DNA of 64,000 nucleotides. It comes from Himantopus leucocephalus (taxonomy: Eukaryota; Chordata; Aves; Charadriiformes; Recurvirostridae). Below the pieces are notes generated by a model. That model made no database searches, was not told where the DNA came from, and was given only the letters and a program-made list of their open reading frames with translations. Shown here piece by piece: positions 1-16,650 of this stretch; positions within the stretch are counted from its first letter, which is position 1, and every line of letters begins with the position of its first letter. Both the position numbers and the translations under genes were made by a program. The DNA lies in the NCBI GenBank assembly GCA_003993805.1, contig RSEF01000001.1, forward strand, positions 63,236,550-63,300,549. The letters are read 5' to 3'.

Positions 1-834
1 CTGGCCATCTCTGGTGGGCTGCCTGAAGGGACAGCAAAAATCCCAGCGCACTTTCTGAACGGAGTAAGGGATAACGAATATTCCCTGCCCGGGTAAAGCC
101 GCCTCCGCTCTCCGAGGGCAAGCGTGTGCGAGCTCAGTGAGCGCGTAATGGCTGCCATGCTCGTTCTGCAGAGCCACCGCGCTGGGGGATCTTTCTCAGT
201 GTTGCATGAAGGGCTTTGGGTTCCCTGGGGTATAAAAAGTGCTAGAGAAAACCCATCCCTTCTCTTGTTCTATTTCCTTGCCTAAAATAAACTTCACACT
301 CATCTGCTGGGCTGGAATAGACAAAACAGGTTGTGCATCCCCAGTGGAGCGGCTCACCCCAACTCAGGCGACCGCAGTCGGACCTCCAATTCTCACTCAG
401 AGATCATTAAAGAAAGAAAGCAGCGCCTACCTGCCCAGTCCTTTTCCCAGGGGTGGGGAGGGCAACGAGATGAAAGGCCCTGAGGACCACCAGGGCAGGG
501 TTGCAGTTTTCCCGTGGGAAGCAAGCTGAGGAATTCCCACGCCCTGTTATTCCCCAAAATTTCTACTGCTGGCTGTCAATTATGTTACAGATTTGACAAT
601 TCCTACCGCAGGCTGACGATTTTGTGTGGGAGAACACAGGAGACTTGCTGAGACTGCCAAATTGCTAAGTATGTGCAATGGGGGTCTCTCCCTTCCTCCA
701 TGTGTCTGAGCCTTGGAGGGGAAGGGGGAGGAGAACTTAAGTGGCGCAGAAAAGAAAGAATGGATTGAAAGCTGCCTCTGTCATTGACTTACTCCATTCT
801 TTGGATTATTTCCCTGGGGTTCTTGGGTATTTTT

Positions 835-1010
835 ATTGTTAATAACTAATAATAAGTTTTATATAGTGCTTTGCATCCTGAAGGACCCTAAAGCACACCA
901 CATACTTCATAAGCTAATTACCAGCTGCAAGCCTAATTCCTCTCTCGGTTGTGACCATATCTGCTGAAGGAGCAGCTCAGAGTCACACTAGATTTACACC
1001 AGTTTAACTG
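835..1010. repeat. Possible ancient MIR/L3-like repeat relic
   Basis: The segment reads like the taataataa...ttatatagtgctttgcatc...aagc signature of old amniote LINE/SINE 3' ends, followed by a gatttacaccagtttaactg motif often seen in sauropsid repeats. Assignment is by eye only and the family is uncertain. Confidence 0.35.
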
Positions 1011-1198
1011 AGGACAGCATCTCCCTATAGATCCAGCTGGGTATGTCAGAGACAAATGTAATGTGGAGTTGGAGATGAAAGATTTGAATTGCCTTTCCTC
1101 CTCCTTCGTAATTTAAAAATGACTAAGGAAATTGCATTCAAAAAGCCTTGTGAACACAGCATTACAGTTGCAAGATTCAAGATTTGGTGTTTGGGAAT

Positions 1199-1750
1199 AG
1201 AACCATAGAATCATAGAACCGTAGAGTCACAGAATAGTTTGGGTTGGAAGGCACCTTTAAAGGTCATCTAGTCCAACTCCCCCTGCAATAAGCAGGGACA
1301 TCTTCAACTAGATCAGGTCGCTCAGAGCCCTGTCCAACCTGACCTTGAATGTTTCCAGGTATGAGGCATCTATCACGTCTTTGGGCAACCTGTGCCAGTG
1401 TCTCACCACCCTTATTGTAAAAAAAATTCTTCCTTATATCTACTCTAAATCTACCTTATTTTAGTTTAAAACCATTACCACTTGTCCTATCGCTACAGGC
1501 CCTGCTAAAAAGTTTGTCCCCATCCTTCCTGTAGACCCCCTTTAAGTACTGAGAGGCTGCAATAAGGTCTCCCTGGAGCCTCCTCTTCTACAGGCTGAAC
1601 AACCCCAACTCACTCAGCCTGTCCTCAAAGGAGAGGTGCTCCAGCCCTCTGATCATTTTTGTGGCCCTCCTCTGGACCCGCTCCAACAGATCTGCGTGTT
1701 TCCTGTGCTGAGGGCTCCAGAGCTGGATGCAGTACTCCAGGTGGAGCCAA
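1199..1750 (-). mobile_element. CR1 LINE fragment, 3'-terminal part
   Basis: This is a 3'-truncated chicken-repeat-1 LINE in minus orientation. Read on the minus strand, it runs from the ORF2 tail (the stretch around tactgcatccagctctgg) through the AACC...AAACTATTC-type 3' end, and finishes with tandem copies of an ATTCTATGATT-like octamer motif, seen on + as ccatagaatcatagaaccgt at about 1,203-1,222. Such 5'-truncated copies with octamer-repeat tails are the dominant interspersed repeat of birds. The match over roughly 550 bp is strong, with scattered substitutions and no intact reading frame, so it is an old, dead insertion. Confidence 0.9.
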
Positions 1751-2230
1751 GCCCAAATTCCCACTGAGGAAGGGGCTCAGCCTGCATCTGAACCAAGGCA
1801 CTGTGCAGCTCATGGCTGCACAGGCCACTTTTCATGGTATAATGCAGCCTGGTTTTCCCTCTTTTCTTGCCTGGTAAATCCATGCCTGTGCATGGTAAGT
1901 TCCAACCACCCCTGACCCAAAACATGACCTACTGTACAAGGTGAGCCTGGCTCTGTCCTCTGATGCACGCTCACAGATCAGCAACACAGTTGTATCTGAG
2001 GAGAAAAATGCAACCCGATGCATAGAAGTTGAATTATAAATTCTCTGGCCGGTGGATTTCCTCTGCATACTTCTGGGGAGAAACTAACCCACCTTGCCTC
2101 TGGGTCTTTGAGTTCAAGTTTGAGATGGTTCAGTCCTTATGTCCTCATCCAGCTAGGATGCTCTGATTTCTAAGAGTTTGTTGTTGTAACCTTGTATGCA
2201 AAACCTGTCCTAGTTACAGTATTGTTGCCA

Positions 2231-2267
2231 TGATAGGAAAAAAAAAAGAAAAAGAAAAGAGAAGCAA
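2231..2267. repeat. A-rich simple tract
   Basis: A purine-only (A/G) run with long A stretches lies in CACNG2 intron 1. No further structure is visible. Confidence 0.7.
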
Positions 2268-3699
2268 CAGCCCTTAAATACTCCCTTCAGCCCATCCACC
2301 CCTTTCCCTCCAAGCTTACATTAGTATCTCCCTTCCTCTGACACCTGGATGTGCAGCCGTGGATTGGGATTGCCTGTGGTAGCTATGGAGCACCTCCTTT
2401 CCTCCCACACCTCATGCACATCATTTCTCTCTCACTGCAGATAATTGCATCACCCTTCCTGTCACTTGGCTCACAGTTGTAGTGTCACATTTGACTCGTT
2501 ACACACACACACAAATGTTCCTGCTATAAATTGCCAGATTTTTTTTTTTAATCCTCTGTAATATCTTGATTTCTTTCACTTGCCCTTTCTGTTTTCCTTG
2601 GACTTCTCTCCATGTCCTGATCAACTTCTGCCTTCACTTTTCCATCCTCCAGCCTTGCAGCTCCAGCACTCAAGTTGTGCTCCTCGAATTTAAAACCCAA
2701 CATCATGCTACAACATCTGAGCACAACTATTTACAAACCCTTTTCTCAACTCTTTGTCTGGTTCCCACCTCATTTAAAGACCAGTTCTGCCTCTTCCTCC
2801 AAGGCAATGGCAATAGCTTTTACCAACTCAGCTGGTGTACCTTGAAAACTCTGCAACAGGGCTTGTATGCCAGAAAGTTCATATGTTTTTCCTACCTAGA
2901 GTGACACTAGTCACTCTAACAACTGTAGAATTAGTTTCTAACCTCTCTGCTGAGGAATCAGAAGTATTGTCAATGCTTTACATATTCACCAAATAAACTA
3001 GGAAACTAGTTTCACCAGGAAACTATCAGTTAGAAAACCAAAATTATTTCATTGACATATATATGAAATCATAACATGCATTTTTTATATATGTATATAT
3101 AAAACTATTTTTAATTTCAGAATGCCAGCACAGCAGGAAAATGTGAGAAATATAACATTAGGAGGAGCAAAATTATCCGCAGCTTTAGGTGATTTAGATG
3201 AGCCTAATACATTTTTGTGTCTAGCACTCTTTTCAGAAGAAATTCAGCTCAGGTTTGATTCTGGCAAAGTCTAGAAAATAGAAGCAATTGTTTACCGAGG
3301 GAGATGTTTGCACTGGATGTACGCAAAAAGGATTTTTTGAATGATTTTTATTACTGCTGTGTCGAGGTTTTTCATTCGTAACTTGGACAGATGTCTCGCA
3401 GTCCCTGAAAACCTGCCACCCACAATGTTTCAGCTTGTAAAGCTCAAACGTGCTGGATTTGTGTTTGCACCAAAAGGCTTTCAAAAGCCTTTGCCCAATT
3501 TTCCCGGCCAATCTCACTCTCTGCCTGTGACAAAGCATGGGAAATTTCAAGCCACAGCGAGGATATTTTTGAAAGTTACAACCCTGTAAAAAGAGGGTGT
3601 TTATAAATGGAAATCTTCATATAATCTTAATAATAGGTTTTGCTACCACTGCATCTCCACCCACGTACAAGGAACAGCTATAGCCAGTGCTGAGGCAGA

Positions 3700-3990
3700 G
3701 TCTATCGGCTACTTAGCCGCACGCAGTAGCATTACGGAGCGGGGTGGGAAGGCGAGGAGGCTGCCACCTCCGAGGAAAAATGCAAAGCAATTCAAGGCTG
3801 AGAGCAGGCGCAGGGTCCGGCCGTAATGCAGCGCGATCCCCATCCGCCGCAGCTGCAGCGCCAGGCAGGCGGAGCGCTGCAGGGGGACCATGCGGGTAAC
3901 GCCGGGACGTGATGGGGATCTTCTGCACTCCCACACTGCCGAGGCTCTACCGGGGGGACCCAAGCCGCCTCCAGCAGCACACGTGGTGTC
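3700..3990. promoter_or_regulatory. Small intronic CpG-rich patch
   Basis: About 300 bp in intron 1 of CACNG2 are clearly richer in CpG (roughly twenty) than the AT-rich flanks. It includes clusters such as gccgtaatgcagcgcgatcc. The patch could be an internal promoter, an enhancer or an alternative first-exon region. Open frames cross it on both strands but resemble nothing I recognise. Confidence 0.4.
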
Positions 3991-5971
3991 TTCTCCTGTC
4001 ATTAGCCCCCTCTCCTTCGCTGGGTGACTGTCAGGGAGTGCTGCAGAAAGCAAGCGAGGAGTAAGAGCTGAAAAAGGCAGAACAGGAGCCTGGTATTGGC
4101 TTGGATGGGACTTCTCTTACTGGTGCTCGGAGGCTGTTCACTCTAGCTCACTCCTTCCACCTCATCATCTCCTCCTCACTGCTACCCCATACTGGCTTCT
4201 CCCCATTTTTTCTCCCCTGCCCATCTATGTCTCCATTTCTTTTTCTATTTATTAACCATCTCCTGACTAAACTGATATCCCCAGAACCGGTATTATCAGA
4301 CAATTTTACTGCTGTAGCTTTGGTCATTGCTAATGCACTGTGATATACCCCTTCCTTCATGCTCATCAAGGCAGCAATGATCTGTAAGGCAGTGGTTGTA
4401 CCATTTTTACTGCAGTAAACTCCCTTTATCATCTGATCTGTGCCAACAGCTGTAATAAACATGATTGTTAATAATAAGGTGAGGAGAGCTGGTGTAATGG
4501 TTCTACCTTGCAGGCAGGGGGGATATTCTTTCATAACTATAAGATCAATTTCTATTTTGCATCAGTTCTTTTACAGGCTTCTTCACCACAATCTCTGAAT
4601 GATTTCCAGTGGCACATTAAGTGATGGGGCTTGATATCAGTCACATGTGGTTTGTTCTTTTATCCTCTCCCCAGGGAGAGAATTATGTATGCAACATACT
4701 GGTTATGTTGCTAGGGTTTTGTTTGGGTTTTTTTAACATATGCACTGCTGCATGTTTGTGTTGGAGAAGACCACATCAAAGCAGGCACATTGCATTTGGA
4801 CGGGAAAGTGGCAAGATTTCTGATAGTCCTTTGTTCCCATGGGATTTCTACTATTATCCCAGGCTCACCCCCGCAGACCCCATTTGCTCCCCCATTGAGC
4901 TTCATCTTGTAGTGGAAAGTTCCTCTGTCCCTAAGGAGCTGTGGACTCTTTGGTCTTAAAATTACCCACTGGAGTCAAAAAGTATTGCCACTAGCACAGC
5001 ATCCCCTGCCACTGTGCAGGGTCAGAGCTGCTGGAGCACCACCTGCTCAAGCCCTAAAATGACCATCCCTTGTGGCACAGTGGCTACGTTTGCTGGTATA
5101 ACCCTACACCCTGTGACCAAGGCCTTTAAATGCATACTGAGGCATGTGAAAAGATGGCCTAATTTTTGTAAGGTGCTATCTATGGAGACATTCCCCGAGA
5201 GGGATCTTGAGCACTTTTGAAAAATTATCTTTTCTTTTGGGCACATCAGCACAGGTGGGTAAAAGCAGATGCCCGTGAGCACTGTCTGTGCTCCCTGCCA
5301 CTGCACTCTTCATCAGCTCTAAATCCCCCAAAATGACAAGTGCGCTCGAGTGCTTCATTCTTGGAAGGGTGGAGAGCAATCGAAATGCCTTCGAAGGGCT
5401 TTTCCTGTGCTTCCCTTGGCACTTCACGAAACCTCATTCCTTCCTCTTGCAGTCATGTCAGGTTGGGCATTAACAACTGAGTGCCACTAGTGTCATTTTT
5501 TGACAGGGACGGCAGACCTTCTCTCCTGGTTCGGAAGCCCTTTGCCAATACATGTGAGAAAGACACGCCAACAGTTTGCCATGTAGCTGTGGAATTTGTC
5601 TTCCCAGCCCAGAGGCTGGCTCTGAGCCCCACTTCACCACCTGCTACCAAACGGCTCAGAAACAGGGTCCTGGAGCAGAAAGAATGTTTGTGTTTGTGTC
5701 TCACTACCCACCCTTTGTGTGCCATTTCTCACATTTCTTTCATGGGTAGACAGCAAATATTAATCTGCAACGAAGGTTACTTCTAAGGCAGGAATCACAA
5801 GTGTGACTTTGGGAGAGCTTTCACAAGTGCACAGCCTTCGCGTTCATCTGGGAGAAGGTCACATCAAAGATGAGCACGTTACGTTTGAACTAGAAGGTGG
5901 GGAGAATTATCTGGCTCAGATGATCCAGTGTCTGATCACTTTCATATTTTTAATATAAATACCCTCAGGAT

Positions 5972-6090
5972 ATTTCCCTGAGGCAGGGAAATACCGTTAT
6001 TCCCATTTTGAGTGAATGAAGAGGGGGGTTAAATGACTTGCCTAAAATGATACAGAGACCATGTGGCAGAAAGAGGTACTGAATCCTTGG
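5972..6090 (+). repeat. MIR-like ancient SINE relic
   Basis: The order of motifs matches the conserved 3' half of MIR-type elements: a CCTGAGGcAGG-like start, ttattcccattttg, then ggttaaatgacttgcct, then a tacagagaccatgtggcaga block followed by ctgaatcc. It is heavily diverged, as expected for an element that predates the amniote radiation. Confidence 0.5.
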
Positions 6091-7479
6091 CCAACACCAA
6101 GCCATCTTTCTGAGCTTTTAGAGACAACAGCTATATCCAGCCCCCTTTATTTATTTCTCTAGAAGCTATCATGCCAAAACCTCTACTAAATTAGAGAGTG
6201 AGACTGAAGGAAAGCTTTCAGTGGATTGCTTTTTTCCATAAATGGAAATATCACAAATCATTCTGGGAAAACAGGTCTTTCTGTTCTCGTCCCTCTTTGT
6301 CTGCTTCTCTCCTTTTGGATGCCTTTTCCTGTGCCTCTGGCTCCCAGTTTTCAGATGTACAGTCCTGACCATTTAAAAGTGTTCCTACCCCGCAGGAAGG
6401 GAGTAGCTTTTCATTCTTTGGAACTTACTATTTCGTGATGGATTGCACTCTGCAGGCAAGCGCGACTTCTGAAAGAGACAGGGCTGCACAAAGCGGCACA
6501 AAAATAAACCGTATCACCAACAATACCGAGCCAGGTTCTCATCGGGGGTAACTCGGTCTGACTCTCGCTGCAGCAGAGCTGACGGCTGCCAGCTGTCCTG
6601 GATAGACAGCATGTACCCAAACGATGACCCGGCCGCATTGGAGGAGGTCTCTCTGAGGGCTGAACGCGCAGTTAACATTGATTTTCATGCATCTTAGACA
6701 TTCAGTCCCTCTTGACAGTACGGCAGGTTGTTTCTGCTCTTAATGCCCCGGCTGGGCAACTTCTGTCCCGGTCCAGACGATGGGGGAAGTACGCTTTGCA
6801 CCAGTCCTAGCTCCTCCAGACTGCATTTTCCAAAGCTTGGGCAGGCGACAAGCAAATGGTGGGGATCCCATCCAAGGACTCCCAGTAATACCCAGAGGAC
6901 CTGAGGACTGCTCTGTGATTTTCCACAGACCTGGGCGTCCCCAGCCTTTCTGTCCTGAGAGAAGTCAGAGAGCTCCTCCCTGCCTCCTTTGCAGCCTGCA
7001 CATCCCAAAGCAGCCTGCTCGGAGGATGCCCACACCGATACGCCGGGGAGAGGGAGGTGGCTGCCATGAATGAGAGACTGAGAAACAGGAGGAAGAATTT
7101 GTGGGTGAGCACGAGAAAGAGGATGAGAGGGGAGACCAAACTGCACTGGGAGAGCTGCAGGGAGGAGATGGAAGCGCGTGGCTTAAGTTTCTCAGAGAGG
7201 CGTGCAGGAGAAGCCAGAGAGCTCAACACCTGTCTGTTTCAGGGTTCGCGGCATGAAATGGTTCAAGTCGGGAAGAATGGGAAGGGCAAAGGGACACAAG
7301 TACAGAGGAGACGTTGCTCTTACTCCCTTGAGGGTCTCTCTGAGCCCTGCATGCCCTCCCAAAGAATGATTCGCTCTTGCTCAGGCATTCAGGAGTATCA
7401 ACTACGGGGTGGCACATGGCTCTTCCCTCCCCAGCTCCGCAAACCGCACGTGCAGCGTGGGCAAAGGCTGTTGTGTCAG

Positions 7480-7750
7480 ACCTCAGCAGCGCGGCTGAGC
7501 TGCTCCATCCCCCTCCTTCCCCCCCCGGCCTGCGGCCGCCGTGTTTCCACCAGCACAGGTGCCGGGGAGGCTGCTGCACCATCTCAGCAGCCCGCAGATG
7601 TCTGTCAGAGAATTGCTGAGTGACCTTGGTGCCAGAAGCGACATTGAGGCCTTCCCCGCACCGAGCAGGTTGCTGAACTGCCGCCACCCGCCGCTCACCT
7701 ACGCCGCGCGCTTGCACAGCCGCTGGCGCCAGCGCACCCACACCATGCCC
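7480..7750. promoter_or_regulatory. Second intronic CpG-rich patch
   Basis: A GC- and CpG-dense stretch in CACNG2 intron 1 includes gcggccgccgtg and a cgccgcgcgcttgcacagcc block near 7,700. No gene start is recognisable. Long open frames overlap it on both strands, which is common where stop codons are depleted by GC content. It is a possible regulatory element. Confidence 0.35.
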
Positions 7751-8601
7751 TCTTTAACACGTCCCCGTACGGCAGGAGGCAGAGGCGTGCTGGCACCCCC
7801 ATTTTGCGGGGTGGGACGCCGAGGCAGAGAGAAGAAGTGGTTCTAACAGCATGCCTGTGGCAGAGCAAAAACTGAATCTTGTTCTCTTCTATTCCCAGTT
7901 AGCGCATTAATGACCTAAATTCTGCTTCCTTTCCCCATCCATCGCCCAGAGGAGCTAGGAGGCACTGGAGGAGAGGGTGAGGTAGCACAGGCGAATAGTC
8001 AGCATCTAGCATCACGGTGATCTGTGCTGAGCACAGGCAAAGCAGGGGCTGAAGAGGGACCAAGGATGGCCACCCTGCCCTGACGAAGCCCGGCAGGGTT
8101 GAGCCAGGGAGGGGGACCAGCCTGGCGCAGCGTATCAGCCTGCAGTGAAGGGCAGCTCCTCGATGCCACAGCATTTTAAGCCAGCCAAGGCTGGACACTG
8201 CGATGACCGAGCACCCTGCTGAGCCAGATCAGCAAGGCCTTTCGGGCACCCAGCACCAGAAGCAGATTCTCAAAGAGCCTGTATGTCCCCTCACCCTGCC
8301 TAAGCGGCTGAACCTCTAACTAGCTATCCCACACGAGTCTGTATAAAAGCCACCCTGCACAAGATGCAGCATCTTTCCCAAGCAGCTTGATTCTTTGCAT
8401 AGGAATTAAACAGGCTCAAATACAGCAAGAAACGGAGCGGGGGAGAGGGAGACGAGAGGAAGCAGGGGAAGGATGGCACAGAGTGGGGGGGGTTCCAGAT
8501 GCAGTGCCTCTTCTCTCCCTGGCTGATTCCAACTCAGGGGCTCTGGCTGTGTGCCGAGAGCCTTGCTGGGGAGATGCACGCAGGCTCTGCCTGCCCCCCA
8601 G

Positions 8602-8773
8602 CATGTACAGGCAGGAGGCACTCAACATTCAGGATCTGCTGGACAAGGAGCTGAAATCTGAGGCTGGAGAGTTCCCCTGCACTTCGCAGAGCGGCGGTGT
8701 TCACGTGCACTGTACAGCAGTGGCCACAGCCGAAGGTGGCCAAGATACAATGCTGTATCTGCCTTCCTCACAG
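8602..8773 (+). other. Exon-like segment in CACNG2 intron 1
   Basis: A pyrimidine-rich tract ending in ccccccag precedes an open 172-bp segment that ends in cacag/gtattt, a usable donor. The frame opens with an ATG directly after the acceptor (MYRQEALNIQDLL...) and stays open to the donor. The length is not a multiple of three, so inclusion would break the CACNG2 frame. I do not recognise the peptide. It may be a non-coding RNA exon or chance. Confidence 0.2.
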
Positions 8774-10914
8774 GTATTTAAGTGGGCAAGTAGCAGGGTG
8801 GGAGCATGGCAAGGGCATTTGCTTGGCTATGAAGCTTTCCTTCCAGAAGAGCCATGGCTGAGAAGCAGACACTTCTTGCACGAGGTAACTGGATTGGGGA
8901 TGGGTGATTAATAACCTCCTTTCATAACCCACAGTTTCAATGTGGGAATAACACTTCAGAGGTACACGGAGAGGCTTTGTTCCTGCTTTCTTCTCCAATT
9001 ACTTACCTCTTACATGCACATCCACTCCTCTTTGCTGTCTCTAGCCTCTTCATGGAAGCTCTTTGAACTAGTAGTTAAAGGCAATAGGTATCTCAGAAGC
9101 ATCAGACACAAGCCGACTGGATGCAAAAGGAGACGAGCTTGGGTGCTGACCCAGAGGAACCAACCTGCCTGCTTTCTACAGCTATATGCTCAGCACTGCC
9201 TCCCAAAGCATCCCAAACCTTGCTCCAGCAAGGCTTGGCCTCGAGAAGAAACTCAGGGGGAATTCTTTGAGCTTGATCCTTCTTCCAGCTATTCCCAAAT
9301 ACCTGAAAGATCATTGGAATTCATCTGGAATAAACCTTCCAAGACATGACTCAGGGACCTGACACGCTCCCTGCAGCTCTCAGCCTGGGTAGGGTTGGCC
9401 TGGAAGAGCTCTGAGTTCCTCACAAGCAACTGTTCTCAGAGGCAACAACCAACAAGTCTGGTAGCTTCATTGTCCCCTCGCCCTGCACACCCAGCTGGTA
9501 GAGCAGCTGGACTCTGGACCAGGGTGGCAGCCAGCTTTCCCAGGTTGCCACAGCATTTGTCACTCTCCAGACTCGGGCTTCAAACTCTTCTGCTGGGGGA
9601 TCAGTCAGCCTGAGCCACTTTGGTGGCTGACCTCTGGTGAGAGAGCCCGTTGGGATCACTATGCCTATCCATGCACCTCATGCAGACACTGCATTCCTCC
9701 TTTCTGGACAGATTATGTCCATCAGTTCTGTGTTAATGGCCAGCCAGTGCAGGAGTCCAGAAGTAAAGGTAAGGGAAGGTGGGAGAAAAAGTTTGGGGGA
9801 ACCCCAGGAGGTATAATGAAATTGCCTTCCACATGGTCACCCCTGTACAAGCATGAACAAGCTGATCCTTTCAGATACTAGTCAACCAGTGGTGGTGATG
9901 ATGACGTGGGTCTCCAGAGTAGTATTCCTGATTTCAAGAGGAGAGAGACATGAATGACGAAAATAAGAGCCTATAGACATCCCAGATGACAAAAGACTGG
10001 GAAGATGTCGCTGGCCTCCTGCTGGGATGGTTTTGCCGGTCGTGGAGTGTGTGAAAAAGGGTACCCCATGACTAAAGCTAACAGAAGGCCCGGTACATAA
10101 ACCAGCCTGATAAAACTGAGGGTGATCAGCCCAGCTTCCCTCACTTACGGCGGAAGATTTTGCTCCCCCACTGAGAAGGGGGTTTTGCTGCTGAGCCGCA
10201 TACACACACTTGCATCAAGCTTCTTGTAGCCTTAGTCTGTGAGAGGACACAAGAGGTGACCTGATAAAGGTATGCAAAAACAAGCAGTCATACAGAGAAA
10301 GTAGATTAAGAGCTTTTGTTCTTCTCATACCACACCAGACCAACGGCATGCATCCTGCCCATGAAATGAATAGGCAGCAAATTCACAGCTGAGAGAAACA
10401 AACGCTTCCACCCAAACCTGATCACACCACCGTACACAGCACTGCTGGGATCCACCGAGGCCACACCAGGTGAAACAAACACCCACAGTTACTCCGGTCA
10501 GTGCTGAGGGAAGGGACCCTGACTCTCGTGCTTCGCAGCGTGACCCAGTCTCTGGCTCCTCTTCCCATCCCACCTCCCTCGGATGTGGGAAGTGCTCTCC
10601 CGTCCATCTGCAGCAGGAGTCATACCTGCCCACCAAAGCCTCTGGTGCTCTCCATCGCTGAGCAAGGGGCGCTGGGCTAGGTGGGCGTCGGGCTGGATCC
10701 GGATGGCGAATCCCATGTTCCTGTGCAAATAAGAGGGAGATACGTGTGCGAGTGTGCGAGGAGAGTACCTGGCATTTAATGGGCATCCATACAGGAGCGG
10801 GTGTGCTGCCTGGGAGGAAGGCAGGGTGGGCACAAAGGGCTACACAGAGGGCAGCTGTTCCTGCGAGGCAGGTTTTGGTGTTCTCATTTGTTCTTTTTTT
10901 CTCTTGTTCCCTAG

Positions 10915-15878
<4,964 letters not shown>

Positions 15879-16015
15879 AGTCGTCGCCAGGAGCTGAAAA
15901 TGGGGCAGGAGCGGGCAGGAGGAGACGGGGTGGGCTGCGGGGTGGGGAGGGTGGAAGGGGGCCTGGGGCAGCAGGGGGGTGGGAAGGAGGAGGTGGAAGC
16001 GCCCCTTGGGGNATG

Positions 16016-16340
16016 CAAAAAAAAAAAAAATCCACAAAAAAACAACAAAAACAAACAAAAAACCAACAAAAAAACAACCAACGAACAAGCAGATAAGCAG
16101 ACAAACAAGCGAGCGAACAAAAAAACAAACAAACAAATGAAAAGGAAACGCGAGGAAAGAGACAACAGTGAAAAAATTCTTTAAAAAAAAAAGAAAAAGA
16201 AAAAAGGAAAAAAAAGAAAAACTTTAAAACAGAGAGAAAGAGATTTAAAAAATAGAAATAAATTTAAAAGAAAATGCATGATTTCCCATGTACCATTATT
16301 TTAACATTTAATAAAAACAGACTTAAAAAAAAGTAAAAGA
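16016..16340. repeat. A-rich low-complexity tract in CACNG2 3' UTR
   Basis: More than 300 bp are dominated by A with interspersed C and G (units such as acaaacaaac and gaaaaagaaaa). It contains AATAAA at 16,257-16,262 and 16,310-16,315, either of which could serve as a proximal poly(A) signal. One N just upstream (16,012) marks an uncertain base call. Confidence 0.8.
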
Positions 16341-16560
16341 GAACCAAGAAATAACAAATGACAATAAACCAAGTGGGAGGAGGAGGAAGAGGCAGCTCTT
16401 CGGATATTGGTTTTTTTTTTCTTTAATTTTATAGTTTGTTTCCCACTTACCTTTAACTCAGCATGGGCTCCTCGGGGCACAGGGGATGGGGGTTTAGCCG
16501 GCAGCGACTTCGGTGTCTTTGGGCCGGTTACGGAGGGTCTCAGGGTGCTGGGGTCAACCG

Positions 16561-16650
16561 CGACCCGCTCCATTCCCCTGGGATCCTTGGGGATCTGCTC
16601 CATTCCCCCAGGATCCGTGGCGATCCGCTCATCCCCCACAGGTCCGCGGG
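16561..16650. repeat. Three-copy 30-bp tandem repeat
   Basis: Three consecutive 30-bp units start at 16,561, 16,591 and 16,621 and share the core ccgctccattcccc...ggatcc with a few substitutions. The third copy is the most diverged. It lies in the CACNG2 3' UTR. Confidence 0.75.

Larger units (their letters stand above)
1..10914 (+). other. CACNG2: CACNG2 intron 1, 3' part (non-coding)
   Basis: This stretch precedes CACNG2 coding exon 2 and, by comparison with the mammalian gene, is the 3' end of its very large first intron. I looked for the first coding exon (start of the protein through the first membrane segment) and did not see it, so the promoter and exon 1 lie outside the window. Open frames here are short and mostly overlap on both strands. 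Recognisable contents are a CR1 fragment (1,199-1,750), pieces resembling ancient MIR/L3-type repeats (about 835-1,010 and 5,972-6,090), two small CpG-rich patches (3,700-3,990 and 7,480-7,750), A-rich and AT-rich simple tracts, and one exon-like segment at 8,602-8,773. Confidence 0.75.

Noticed and set aside
231..245. TATA-like tataaaaag in CACNG2 intron 1, with similar tataaaag at 8,341 and 53,772
   Set aside because: No associated first exon, CpG island or initiator was seen. Such matches are expected by chance in this much sequence.
7066..7623. Long plus-strand frame starting MNERLRNRRKN
   Set aside because: It overlaps an equally long minus-strand frame in a GC-rich patch, with no domain or splice support.
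9491..9530. tRNA-like phrase agctggtagagcagctgg
   Set aside because: It resembles the D-arm/A-box of a tRNA, but no acceptor stem, anticodon arm or T-arm can be folded around it. At best a very old tRNA-derived SINE remnant.
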